From: DASUKM01 sp036278735
GTDB taxonomy: Bacteria; Acidobacteriota; Vicinamibacteria; Vicinamibacterales; 2-12-FULL-66-21
Assembly (NCBI GenBank): GCA_036278735.1
Contig: DASUKM010000013.1
Coordinates: 1-45,835, forward strand
Length of the DNA stretch: 45,835 bases
Direction: 5' to 3'
Made by a program: the position numbers and the translations under genes. A model generated the notes under the pieces. It searched no databases. It was not told the origin of the DNA and was given only the letters and a program-made list of their open reading frames with translations. This document shows, piece by piece, positions 23,175-31,291 of this stretch; the stretch's first letter is position 1; each line of letters opens with the position of its first letter.

Positions 23175-26100
23175 GATCCGCTGATCGGGTCGACGCCGGC
23201 GCGCCTGGCGGCCGCATTGAACGCGGTCAGGTCGGTCGACAGCACCTGCTGCAGTCGATCCGTCTGCACCTTCAGTTCCGCCGTCAGATCCTTGAAGATC
23301 GGGTACACGTTCGCGGTCGGCCGCCCGTCGCCCGCTTCGGCGACGCGCAGCAGCGACGCGAGCCGGTTGTTGATCTTGATGGGGAAGTTGAGCGGATCCT
23401 GGCCGCTCTGGTTCCGCACCTGGTAGATCTCCTCCTCGATCGCGCTGAGATGTCCGGTCAGCGTGTCCCCGGCGGCCTTCAGCCCTGCGTCCGGCGAGTT
23501 CGCGAGCCGATTCGTGACGGCGTCCTTGATCTTCCGGATGTGGATCACCGCCTCGTTGGCTTCGCTCACCTTGTCGCGAATCTGGCTGGCGATGTCGAAC
23601 TGCGCCCGCAGGTCGGCGTCGCTCGTGTTCCGCAGCGGGTGCTTGCGGACGACGAGCGGCTGCGTTTCGCTGCGGCCGTCGACAGTCAGGCGCACCTGAT
23701 AATTGCCGGGCAGCGCCTCTGGCCCGTTCGTCGTCGCGCCCCACAGGATCATCCCGGGGAACGTCGTCGCATCCGGGTAGCGGAGATTCCAGGTGACGCG
23801 ATCGAGCCCGGCGGCCGTCGACGCCGTGACGGGACCACCGCGTCCACGTCCGCGTCCCGCTTCCGCCCCGCGCCCGCCACGGCCGCTTCGCGGAGGGGCC
23901 CCCTTGATCGTGTGGACGATCTTCCCGTTCGCGTCGAGGATGTCGATCGACAGATCCCGCGCGGCCGTGGGCAGGTAATACGAAATCATCGCGCCCGACG
24001 TCCCGCGGGTCGCGTCGGCCGGTTCGAACAGATGCGCCGCCGACGTCACGTCCGGCGCCGCCTGGCGCAGCGGACCGACGTCGTCGAGCACGTAGAAGCC
24101 GCGGCCGTGGGTCGAGATGACGAGGTCCTTTGCCTCGACCCAGATGTCCGACACCTGCGTGTCGGGCAGGTTCAGCGAGAGCGACTGCCAGTGGTCGCCG
24201 TCGTCGTACGAGACGTAGACGCCGTGTTCCGTGCCGGCATACAGGAGTCCCCGGCGCGTCGGGTCCTCACGCACGACGTGGACGTAGTCACCCGGGGCGA
24301 TCCCCTCGACGATCTTCGTCCACGTGCGGCCGAAATCGTGGGTGCGGAAAACGTACGGCGCGAAGTCGTTCAGCAGCGGCTTCTTCACCGCGACGTAGGC
24401 CGCGCCCGGATCGAAGGCCGACGCGTCGATCTGGCTCACGCGGCCGAGGTCCGGCATCTCCTTCGGGGTCACGTTCGTCCAGGTCGTCCCGCCGTCGCGC
24501 GTCATCTGCACGAGGCCGTCGTCGGATCCGGTCCAGAGGATGTTGACGTCCGTCTTGCCGGGGCCAAGCGCGAACACCGTGCCGTACACCTCGGGGCTGT
24601 TCATGTCGTGCGTGATCGGGCCGCCCGATGGTCCCATCGTCTTGGGATCGTGGCGCGTCAGATCCGGGCTGATCTTGTCCCAGGTCTGCCCGGCGTCCTT
24701 CGTGCGCCAGACGTGCTGCGACGCCGCGTAGAGGACGTGCGGGTCGACGGGCGAGAAGACGATCGGATACGTCCACTGCCAGCGTTCGACGAGCGCGCTC
24801 GAGGGCTCGCCGGAGAAGAAGCGGGGATACGGCCCCACTTCCTTCAATTCCCCGGTGTGGCGATCGAGCCGCGTCAGGAACGATCCGTTGTTGCCGCCGG
24901 CGTAGAAGACGTCCGGGTCCAGCGGATCGGGCGCGATGTACCCGGGCTCGGCGCCGCCGACGCTGTACGGCTCGACGGTGCTGCCGCGCCCGAAGCCGCG
25001 GCCCGCCGGTTCGCTCGAGACGCACCACGTGCTGTTGTCCTGCTGCGCGCCGCACACGTGATACGGCACGTTCTTCGTCGTGATCACGTGGTAGAACTGC
25101 CCGGTCGGGTAATCGCGGGCCGACCACGTCCGCTGCGCCGAGCTGGCGTCGTAGGTGATCGCCGCCCCCTGGTCGTTGCCGTGCACGACGTGGTTCGAGT
25201 CGTCGGGATCGATCCACAGATCGTGGGAGTCGCCGCCGGCGAAGTTCGTCATCGTCTTGCCGCCGTCGGTCGAGCGGAGCACGCCGGTGTCGAGCGCGTA
25301 GACGAGATCCTTGTCGTGGGGATCGGCGAACACGTGCGTGTAATAGAACGCGCGCTGCCGGATGATGTGGTCGTCGTTGACGAGCGTCCACGTCGCGCCG
25401 CCGTCGTCGGATCGGAAGAGCCCGCCGTTGGCGTTTTCGACGAGCGCGTACACGCGATTGGGATCGGCCCCCGAAATCGCCACGCCAATCTTGCCGTCGA
25501 CGCCCGACGGCAGCCCCGGGCGTCGCGTGATTTCCGTCCACGTGTCGCCGCCGTCGGTCGACTTGAAGAGGCCGCTGCCCGGCCCGCCGCTCGACATCTG
25601 ATATTCGACGCGGTACGCCTCCCACAGCGCCGCGTACAGCACGCGCGGGTCGTGCCGATCGAGCGCGATGTCGACGCCGCCGGTCTTGCCGTCGCGGAAC
25701 AGCGTGCGCTTCCAGGTCGTGCCGCCGTCGATACTCTTGAAGATGCCGCGCTCGTCGCTCGGCACGCTGTAGTCCCCGAAATCCGCCACGTAGACGATGT
25801 CCGGATTGGTGGGGTCGATGCGGATGCGCGAGATCGCCTGCGAGTGTGCGAACCCGACGTGCGTCCAGGTCTTGCCGGCGTCGGTCGACTTGTAGACGCC
25901 GTCGCCCGGCAGGATGTCGCCGCGGATGCACGATTCGCCCATCCCGATGTAGACGACGTCGGGGTTGGATTCCGAGACCGCGACCGCGCCGACCGACGAA
26001 CTCTTCACCTGGCCGTCGGTGACAGGGGCCCACGTCGCGCCGCCGTCGACCGTCTTCCACAGTCCGCCGCCGGCCGCCCCGGCGTAGGCCACTTTCGGCT

Positions 26101-26320
26101 GTCCCTTGACGCCGCTGACCGCGATCGACCGCCCGGCACGCTGCGGTCCGAGGCTGCGCCATTGAAACGCCTTCAGGATCGCAGGGTCGAGCATCGGCGC
26201 CGCGGCCGTCCGGCTCGGCTGGATCGGCCGATGCGCCTCGCCCGCCGAGAGCGAGAGGACGGCGCTGCAAGCGAAGAGTACGGCGAACGCGGCAAGGGAC
26301 AGACGGCGGAACGCGGGCAT
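23171..26320 (-). CDS. Secreted BNR/sortilin-type beta-propeller protein
   Basis: A 1049-residue exported protein. After a signal peptide (residues 1-26), about residues 50-760 form a long beta-propeller region with many Asp-box/BNR repeats of the form S-x-D-G-G-x-T-W, such as KTVDGGATWAPV, KSTDAGKTWTHV and RTHDFGRTWTKI. Proteins with this layout are often annotated as VPS10/sortilin-like or glycosyl-hydrolase-like, but no catalytic residues can be named, so binding is as likely as hydrolysis. About residues 805-830 form an Arg-Gly-rich linker; the C-terminal 200 residues are a separate helical domain. AGGAGG lies upstream of the ATG. Close paralogues are common in acidobacteria. Confidence 0.85.
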   Translation of the reverse strand: MPAFRRLSLAAFAVLFACSAVLSLSAGEAHRPIQPSRTAAAPMLDPAILKAFQWRSLGPQRAGRSIAVSGVKGQPKVAYAGAAGGGLWKTVDGGATWAPVTDGQVKSSSVGAVAVSESNPDVVYIGMGESCIRGDILPGDGVYKSTDAGKTWTHVGFAHSQAISRIRIDPTNPDIVYVADFGDYSVPSDERGIFKSIDGGTTWKRTLFRDGKTGGVDIALDRHDPRVLYAALWEAYRVEYQMSSGGPGSGLFKSTDGGDTWTEITRRPGLPSGVDGKIGVAISGADPNRVYALVENANGGLFRSDDGGATWTLVNDDHIIRQRAFYYTHVFADPHDKDLVYALDTGVLRSTDGGKTMTNFAGGDSHDLWIDPDDSNHVVHGNDQGAAITYDASSAQRTWSARDYPTGQFYHVITTKNVPYHVCGAQQDNSTWCVSSEPAGRGFGRGSTVEPYSVGGAEPGYIAPDPLDPDVFYAGGNNGSFLTRLDRHTGELKEVGPYPRFFSGEPSSALVERWQWTYPIVFSPVDPHVLYAASQHVWRTKDAGQTWDKISPDLTRHDPKTMGPSGGPITHDMNSPEVYGTVFALGPGKTDVNILWTGSDDGLVQMTRDGGTTWTNVTPKEMPDLGRVSQIDASAFDPGAAYVAVKKPLLNDFAPYVFRTHDFGRTWTKIVEGIAPGDYVHVVREDPTRRGLLYAGTEHGVYVSYDDGDHWQSLSLNLPDTQVSDIWVEAKDLVISTHGRGFYVLDDVGPLRQAAPDVTSAAHLFEPADATRGTSGAMISYYLPTAARDLSIDILDANGKIVHTIKGAPPRSGRGGRGAEAGRGRGRGGPVTASTAAGLDRVTWNLRYPDATTFPGMILWGATTNGPEALPGNYQVRLTVDGRSETQPLVVRKHPLRNTSDADLRAQFDIASQIRDKVSEANEAVIHIRKIKDAVTNRLANSPDAGLKAAGDTLTGHLSAIEEEIYQVRNQSGQDPLNFPIKINNRLASLLRVAEAGDGRPTANVYPIFKDLTAELKVQTDRLQQVLSTDLTAFNAAARRAGVDPISGS

Positions 26321-26348
26321 CGCGGGGATCCTCCTGAGGTGGGGAAGT

Positions 26349-26951
26349 CTATCCCATCTGCCAGCGGCGAATCGCCTCGACGGGGTACAGCAGCATGATC
26401 AGGTTCAGCGTCAGGTTGTCGCGGATCCAGTAGCCGACGAACAGCTCCAGGACGATCGTGAGCAGGATCGTCACGCGCCACGGCAGCCGCGACGCGAGCC
26501 AGAAGCCGAGCATCATCGCCAGGATGTCGCCCGACGAGTTGAGCACACTGTCGCCATAGTAGTGCAGAGAAATCGTCGCGGCGCGGTAGCGATCGATCAC
26601 GAACGGCGTGTTCTCGAAGAGTTCCCAGCTCACTTCGACGATCGTCGCGAGCAGGAACCGGATCCGAATCGGGAGCCGCCGGAGGACGAGCCACAGCAGG
26701 CCGTAGAAGCCGAAGCCATGGATGACGTGCGAGAACGTGTACCAGTCGGTGAGCTGCTGGGAGTTCTCGGCGCTCTTCACCACACCGGCCCACAGTCGGA
26801 CGTGTCCACATCGGCACGTCCACACCTGTCCCATGACGTGGAGCGAGACGGCTTCGCACGCGAGCAGCAGCGCGGCGCCGGCGAGACAGGTCCTCGTCGA
26901 GACACGGTCGACCCATCGCGCGGGCGGCGCCGTGGTGACGAGCTCGGCCAT
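26349..26951 (-). CDS. DUF2585 membrane protein
   Basis: A 200-residue protein with about five membrane helices, matching the DUF2585 family: the N-terminal GQVWTCRCGHVRLWAG, then SQQLTDWYTFSHVIHGFGFY and VSWELFENTPFVIDRYR. The family has no known function. The CRCG pair and the His-rich SHVIHG could bind a metal, but this is speculation. I chose the ATG at 26951 over one 17 codons upstream. It lies 28 nt upstream of the BNR-repeat gene's partner strand group and is divergent from the SRPBCC gene across 95 bp. Confidence 0.82.
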   Translation of the reverse strand: MAELVTTAPPARWVDRVSTRTCLAGAALLLACEAVSLHVMGQVWTCRCGHVRLWAGVVKSAENSQQLTDWYTFSHVIHGFGFYGLLWLVLRRLPIRIRFLLATIVEVSWELFENTPFVIDRYRAATISLHYYGDSVLNSSGDILAMMLGFWLASRLPWRVTILLTIVLELFVGYWIRDNLTLNLIMLLYPVEAIRRWQMG

Positions 26952-27046
26952 GACGCGCCAGCATACACGAAGGGCCGCGTCCGCGCGGATCAGGGATTGC
27001 ACCCTGTGCGGTTTTTCACGGATCGATTTCCCGGAGAACCTGACCT

Positions 27047-27967
27047 ATGCAGCCACACCAGACAACAGCGGACGGCGACGGCCGGCTGGGGACCGCCCTC
27101 GGCTGGTTCAGCATCGGGCTCGGCCTGGCTGAACTGGCCGCGCCAGGAGGCATCGCGCGCCTGGCGGGCATCGAAGACGACGATCGCAATCGGAACATCC
27201 TGCGGGCCTTCGGCGCGCGCGAACTGGCGGCCGGCGTGGGCATTCTCGCACGCGAACGCCCGACCGGCTGGATGTGGGGGCGCGTCGCGGGTGACGCCGT
27301 CGACCTCACCTTCCTCGGCAGCTCGCTCCGCGGCGACGAGGCGAGCCGCGGCAGAATCGCGGCGGCGACCGCGGCGGTCGCGGGCGTGACCGCGCTCGAC
27401 GTGATCTGCGGCCGGCGATTGCTCCACACCAAGCCGGAGCCCGGCGCCCGGTCCGGCGCCGTGCGTGTCGCGACCAGCGTCACGATCAACCGTCCCGTCG
27501 GCGACGTGTATGCCTTCTGGCGGGAGTTCGAAAATCTTCCACGCTTCATGCATCACCTCGAGTCGGTCGACGTCATCAGTTCGCGCCGGTCGCACTGGAA
27601 GGCCAGCGCGCCCGCCGGCATGGCCGTCGAGTGGGACGCCGAGATCGTCGACGAGCGGCCGAACGAGCTGATCGCGTGGCGTTCGCTGCAGAACGCGACG
27701 GTGAGCCACGAAGGGCGTGTCACGTTCCAGGCCGCGCCCGGGCACCGCGGCACCGAGGTACACGTCGAGCTCCGCTATAACCCGCCCGCGGGCGCCGCCG
27801 GCCGTGCGATCGCGTGGCTGTTCGGCGAGGAGCCGGGCCAGCAGGTCCGCGACGACCTGAGGCATTTCAAGCAGCTGATGGAAACCGGCGAAGTGCCCAT
27901 CTCGGAGGGGAGCCTCGGCCTCAGACAACCGGCGCAACCCCTGTCCCATCCGCCGGCCGCTCGTTGA
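27047..27967 (+). CDS. SRPBCC-domain protein with N-terminal membrane segment
   Basis: A 306-residue two-part protein. About residues 15-125 form several short hydrophobic helices (ALGWFSIGLGLAELAAP, AAATAAVAGVTALDVI). About residues 140-285 form an SRPBCC/cyclase-dehydrase fold with VTINRPVGDVYAFWREFENL at its start, followed by HWKASAPAG and the typical FKQLMETGE at the C-terminal helix. Such domains bind hydrophobic ligands; this combination recurs in bacteria without a known ligand. It is followed after 25 nt by a zinc alcohol dehydrogenase with a strong ribosome site. The two are probably cotranscribed, a pairing often seen in stress-related gene groups. Confidence 0.85.
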   Translation: MQPHQTTADGDGRLGTALGWFSIGLGLAELAAPGGIARLAGIEDDDRNRNILRAFGARELAAGVGILARERPTGWMWGRVAGDAVDLTFLGSSLRGDEASRGRIAAATAAVAGVTALDVICGRRLLHTKPEPGARSGAVRVATSVTINRPVGDVYAFWREFENLPRFMHHLESVDVISSRRSHWKASAPAGMAVEWDAEIVDERPNELIAWRSLQNATVSHEGRVTFQAAPGHRGTEVHVELRYNPPAGAAGRAIAWLFGEEPGQQVRDDLRHFKQLMETGEVPISEGSLGLRQPAQPLSHPPAAR

Positions 27968-27992
27968 GGCGTCGCCACCGTCAGGAGGAGAC

Positions 27993-29162
27993 ATGAAAGC
28001 GACCTGCTGGATGGGCAAGAAGCACGTCGAAGTCCGCGACGTGCCGGACCCGGCCATTCTCAACGCGCGCGACGCGATCGTCCGGATTACCTCGACGGCG
28101 ATCTGTGGATCCGATCTTCATCTCTACAACGGGTTCGTTCCGACGATGGAGAAAGGGGACGTGCTCGGCCACGAGTTCATGGGCGAGGTCACGGAGGTCG
28201 GGCCGGAGGTTCGGAACCTGCGGAGAGGGGACCGCGTGGTCGTGCCCTTTCCGATCGCGTGCGGCCGCTGCAACATGTGCGAGCGCGAGCTGTATTCCCT
28301 GTGCGAGAACTCCAATCCGAACGCGTGGATGGCCGAAAAGCTGCTCGGACACTCGCCGTGCGGCATCTTCGGCTATTCCCACATGCTCGGCGGTTATGCG
28401 GGCGGCCAGGCGGAGTACGCACGCGTGCCGTTTGCCGACGTGGGCCCGATCAAAGTGCCCGACAGCCTCTCGGACGAGCAGGTGCTGTTCCTCTCGGACA
28501 TCCTGCCGACCGGGTACATGGCGGCCGAACACTGCGACATCCAGCCCGGCGACATCGTCGCCGTGTGGGGATGCGGCCCGGTCGGGCAATTCGCGATTGC
28601 CAGCGCCTACATGCTGGGCGCCGAGCGCGTGATCGCGATCGACAGGTTCCCCTACCGGCTGCGAATCGCGCGCGAGCGCGCGGGCGCGGATACGCTGAAC
28701 TACGAAGAAGTCGACGTGCTCGAGGTGTTGAAAGAGATGACTGGCGGGCGCGGGCCAGACGCCTGTATCGATGCGGTCGGCATGGAAGCCCACACACCAG
28801 GGCCGGCCTATGCCTACGAGCGCGCCAAGCAGGCGATGATGATCGAGACGGGGCGTCCCTTCGCGCTGCGCCAGGCGATCTACGCGTGCCGCAACGGCGG
28901 CACCGTGTCGGTCGCCGGCGTCTACGGCGGGTTCATCGACAAGTTCCCGATGGGCGCCGTGATGAACCGGGGCCTGACGATCAAGACCGGGCAGACGCAC
29001 GTGCAGCGCTACATGCGCCCGTTGCTCGAGCGGATCGAGAGCGGCGACATCGATCCGACCTTCATCATCACGCACCGCATGCGCCTGGAAGACGCGGCGG
29101 AAGGGTATCAGACGTTCCTGACGAAAGAGGACGAGTGCCTGAAGGTCGTGTTGAAGTGCTGA
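27993..29162 (+). CDS. Zinc-dependent alcohol dehydrogenase (formaldehyde dehydrogenase-like)
   Basis: A 389-residue medium-chain dehydrogenase. Catalytic zinc ligands are C38 and H60 with E61 (ICGSD, LGHEFMGE); structural zinc ligands are C90, C93, C96 and C104. The NAD(P)-binding motif GCGPVGQ is near residue 193. The insertion around residues 105-140 and the long nucleotide domain resemble glutathione-independent formaldehyde dehydrogenases, but the substrate is not fixed by sequence. AGGAGG precedes the ATG. It ends at a strong hairpin facing the convergent DoxX gene. Confidence 0.9.
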   Translation: MKATCWMGKKHVEVRDVPDPAILNARDAIVRITSTAICGSDLHLYNGFVPTMEKGDVLGHEFMGEVTEVGPEVRNLRRGDRVVVPFPIACGRCNMCERELYSLCENSNPNAWMAEKLLGHSPCGIFGYSHMLGGYAGGQAEYARVPFADVGPIKVPDSLSDEQVLFLSDILPTGYMAAEHCDIQPGDIVAVWGCGPVGQFAIASAYMLGAERVIAIDRFPYRLRIARERAGADTLNYEEVDVLEVLKEMTGGRGPDACIDAVGMEAHTPGPAYAYERAKQAMMIETGRPFALRQAIYACRNGGTVSVAGVYGGFIDKFPMGAVMNRGLTIKTGQTHVQRYMRPLLERIESGDIDPTFIITHRMRLEDAAEGYQTFLTKEDECLKVVLKC

Positions 29163-29165
29163 TCC

Positions 29166-29193
29166 CCCGGGGGACACGTGGGTGTCCCCCGGG
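29166..29193. terminator. Strong bidirectional terminator-like hairpin
   Basis: A 12-bp perfect stem (CCCGGGGGACAC and its complement) with a GTGG loop, beginning three bases after the alcohol dehydrogenase stop and ending 8 bp before the convergent DoxX stop. It has no U tract. Confidence 0.65.
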
Positions 29194-29201
29194 CCCCGGC
29201 G

Positions 29202-29609
29202 CTACGCGGCGACCGGCCAGGGTTCCGGCTCGGCGGCCGCGAGCATCGCCCCGCCGAGCAACGCGGCGTTCTTCATGAACTGCACCATCTCCTGTCCGCG
29301 TTTCTGCGGGTCCTCTTCGGTCCAGAACGCGTGCATCTGCGGCGAGACGCCTGCCAGGAACGCCGTGATCAGCGCGGCGCCCCATTTGGGTTTGATGCCG
29401 GTCATCAGGCTGGCGCCGCCAAGGATGAGCAGCACGCCGCTGCCGGGCACCGCGGCCTCGGCCGCCGGCACCCCCTTGCTCCTGGCGTAGCCGGACAGCA
29501 TTTCGCGATTGCGGAAGTGGTTGATACCGTTGTACAGGAAATATCCGCCGAAGATCGCGCGCCCGATCAACAGCGGAATGGTTTCGGCTTTGCTGCGCTT
29601 CTCAGCCAT
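29202..29609 (-). CDS. DoxX family membrane protein
   Basis: A 135-residue membrane protein with about four helices, typical of the DoxX family: LIGRAIFGGYFLYNGINHF in the first helix, PGSGVLLILGGASLMTG in the second. Family members are small envelope proteins, some tied to thiol or oxidative stress responses; no reaction can be assigned here. AGGAGG precedes the ATG at 29609. It is divergent from the TlpA-like gene (82 bp) and convergent with the alcohol dehydrogenase. Confidence 0.88.
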   Translation of the reverse strand: MAEKRSKAETIPLLIGRAIFGGYFLYNGINHFRNREMLSGYARSKGVPAAEAAVPGSGVLLILGGASLMTGIKPKWGAALITAFLAGVSPQMHAFWTEEDPQKRGQEMVQFMKNAALLGGAMLAAAEPEPWPVAA

Positions 29610-29680
29610 ACGCGTCGCCTCCTGCCTCTCCTAGCAAAGCGGACGCCGTCCGGTTCTGCCCTCCGGCCTCTCCCGCCGGG

Positions 29681-29686
29681 TATGAT
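29681..29686 (+). promoter_or_regulatory. Candidate -10 box suggesting a leaderless mRNA
   Basis: TATGAT ends five bases before the ATG at 29692. If it is a real -10 box, transcription would begin at about the start codon. No Shine-Dalgarno site is seen upstream of that ATG, which fits leaderless translation. Confidence 0.35.
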
Positions 29687-29691
29687 GAAGC

Positions 29692-30537
29692 ATGCATCCC
29701 TGGCGGTTCGTTGCGGCCGGCGCGCTCATTGTCGTGGCCATTGGTGTGGGCGTCGCGTTCGCCCCGCGGCATGCGAAGGGCGCGGCGCCGCCGCCGGCGG
29801 ACCGTGCGGCGGCGGCGGCGCCGCTCGACGGGGCCGTGCGGCAGACCGTCCGCCTCTTCAAGGATCCGGCGGCGGTCCCGGCGTTCCGCGCCGACACCGT
29901 CGACGGCCGCCATCTCTCGTCGGCCGATTTCCACGGCAAGGTGGTCCTCGTCAACTTCTGGGCGACGTGGTGTCCGCCCTGCCGTGAAGAGATCCCGGAA
30001 CTGATCGCGCTGCAGGACGAGTACCGCGATCACCTGCAGATCATCGGCGTGTCCCAGGACGATCTGCCGGCCGCCCAGGTGGCGCAGTTCGCGAAGGCGC
30101 ACGGCATGAACTATCCGGTCGTGATGACGACGCCGGCGCTCGAGCGCCTCTTTCCCGGCGTGGACGCGCTGCCGACGACGTTCGTTCTCGATCGCGACAG
30201 CCGGCTGGCGCAGAAGCACGTCGGCATGCTCGACGGCAACCTCACGCAACTCGAGACGCGCGTCCTCGCCGGCTTGCCGACCAACGCGGTTGTCGAACGC
30301 GTGGAAGACGACGAGAAAGTGCGGCTGACCAACGCAGCGCAGGCCAACAAAATCCCCGGGATCGATCTCGCGCCGCTGGCGCCTGCGGCCCGCACCGCGG
30401 CGCTGCAGAAACTGAACGCCGAACACTGCACGTGCGGGTGCAATCTCACCGTCGCGCAGTGCCGGCTCGACGATCCCACCTGTCCAATCAGCCTGCCGCT
30501 CGCGCAGAAAATCGTGAAGGCGCTCGCGTCGCGCTGA
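29692..30537 (+). CDS. TlpA-like thioredoxin with cysteine-rich C-terminal tail
   Basis: A 281-residue envelope protein. One N-terminal membrane anchor (about 5-24) precedes a thioredoxin fold (about 60-205) with the redox motif WCPPC at W93-C97 and the cis-Pro segment ALPTTFVLD. It probably reduces disulfides in the periplasm, as TlpA/ResA proteins do in cytochrome c maturation. The last 40 residues hold five cysteines (C246, C248, C250, C257, C264) in CTCGC and a CRLDDPTC segment, spaced like a small metal-binding or extra thiol module. I recognise no named domain there. The cytochromes in this window are plausible clients, but the link is inferred. It is convergent with the ABC ATPase, with 13 bp between. 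Confidence 0.85.
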   Translation: MHPWRFVAAGALIVVAIGVGVAFAPRHAKGAAPPPADRAAAAAPLDGAVRQTVRLFKDPAAVPAFRADTVDGRHLSSADFHGKVVLVNFWATWCPPCREEIPELIALQDEYRDHLQIIGVSQDDLPAAQVAQFAKAHGMNYPVVMTTPALERLFPGVDALPTTFVLDRDSRLAQKHVGMLDGNLTQLETRVLAGLPTNAVVERVEDDEKVRLTNAAQANKIPGIDLAPLAPAARTAALQKLNAEHCTCGCNLTVAQCRLDDPTCPISLPLAQKIVKALASR

Positions 30538-30550
30538 GGCGCCCGAAACG

Positions 30551-31291
30551 CTACGATGGGATCGGCTGGTCGGCGATGCGGCCGTCGAACAGATAGATGT
30601 GCCGGCCGGCGCGCGCGATGTAGCGTTCGTCGTGCGTCGCAAGGCAGATCGTCGTCCCCGCGGCGTGCAGTTCGGCGAGCATGTCCATCAGCGCCTCGCC
30701 GCTCACCGAATCGAGATTCCCTGTCGGTTCATCGGCCAGCAGGATCGGCGGCCGGCCGGCGATGGCGCGCGCGACGGCGACGAGTTGCTGGTGGCCGCCC
30801 GAGAGCTGGCCGGGGCGCTGGCGTGCGCGCGGCGTGAGGCCGACGCGATCGAGCGCGGCGTCGACCCGCGTGCGGCGATCGGCGGCGCCGACGCTCCGCA
30901 GCGTGAGCGGGTACTCGACGTTCTCGTATACCGTCATGTCGCCAATCAGGTTGAAGCTCTGGAACACCAGGCCGATGTCGACGTTGCGGATGCGCGCCTT
31001 TTCGGCGAGCGCGAGCCGATCGACGCGGCGGCCGTTGAACCAGTAGCGCCCCGCGGTCGGAGAGTCGAGCAGCCCGAGAATCGAGAGCAGCGTCGACTTC
31101 CCGCACCCCGACGGACCGGACACCGAGACGTATTCACCACGCCCGATGTCGACGGTCACGTCCCGCAGCGCGGTCGTCTCCTCGTCGGCGTCCCCGCGGA
31201 ATGTCTTGGTGATCCCCTCGAGGCGGATCAAGGGCAGCGAGGGGTCCGTCGCGGGTTCGTGCGCCTGCTGCCGCCGCCACCATGCCGTCAT
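30551..31291 (-). CDS. ABC transporter ATP-binding protein (MacB/LolD-type), no permease nearby
   Basis: A 246-residue ATPase. Walker A is GPSGCGKST (59-67), followed by a Q-loop in VFQSFNLIGDMTVYENVEYP, Walker B with catalytic Glu in ILLADEPTGNLD, and the switch His in LATHD. These place it with the MacB/LolD/FtsE-like family that normally pairs with a separate permease. The signature is LSGGHQQLVAVARA where LSGGQQQRVAIARA is usual. No ABC permease is in the window. Its ATG overlaps the stop of an MFS carrier gene as ATGA (31288-31291), and GGAGG lies upstream. Confidence 0.92.
   Translation of the reverse strand: MTAWWRRQQAHEPATDPSLPLIRLEGITKTFRGDADEETTALRDVTVDIGRGEYVSVSGPSGCGKSTLLSILGLLDSPTAGRYWFNGRRVDRLALAEKARIRNVDIGLVFQSFNLIGDMTVYENVEYPLTLRSVGAADRRTRVDAALDRVGLTPRARQRPGQLSGGHQQLVAVARAIAGRPPILLADEPTGNLDSVSGEALMDMLAELHAAGTTICLATHDERYIARAGRHIYLFDGRIADQPIPS

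Noticed and set aside
23450..26398. 982-residue open frame opposite the BNR-repeat gene
   Set aside because: Composition is dominated by Arg, Val and His and it mirrors the sense gene; no ribosome site or domain.
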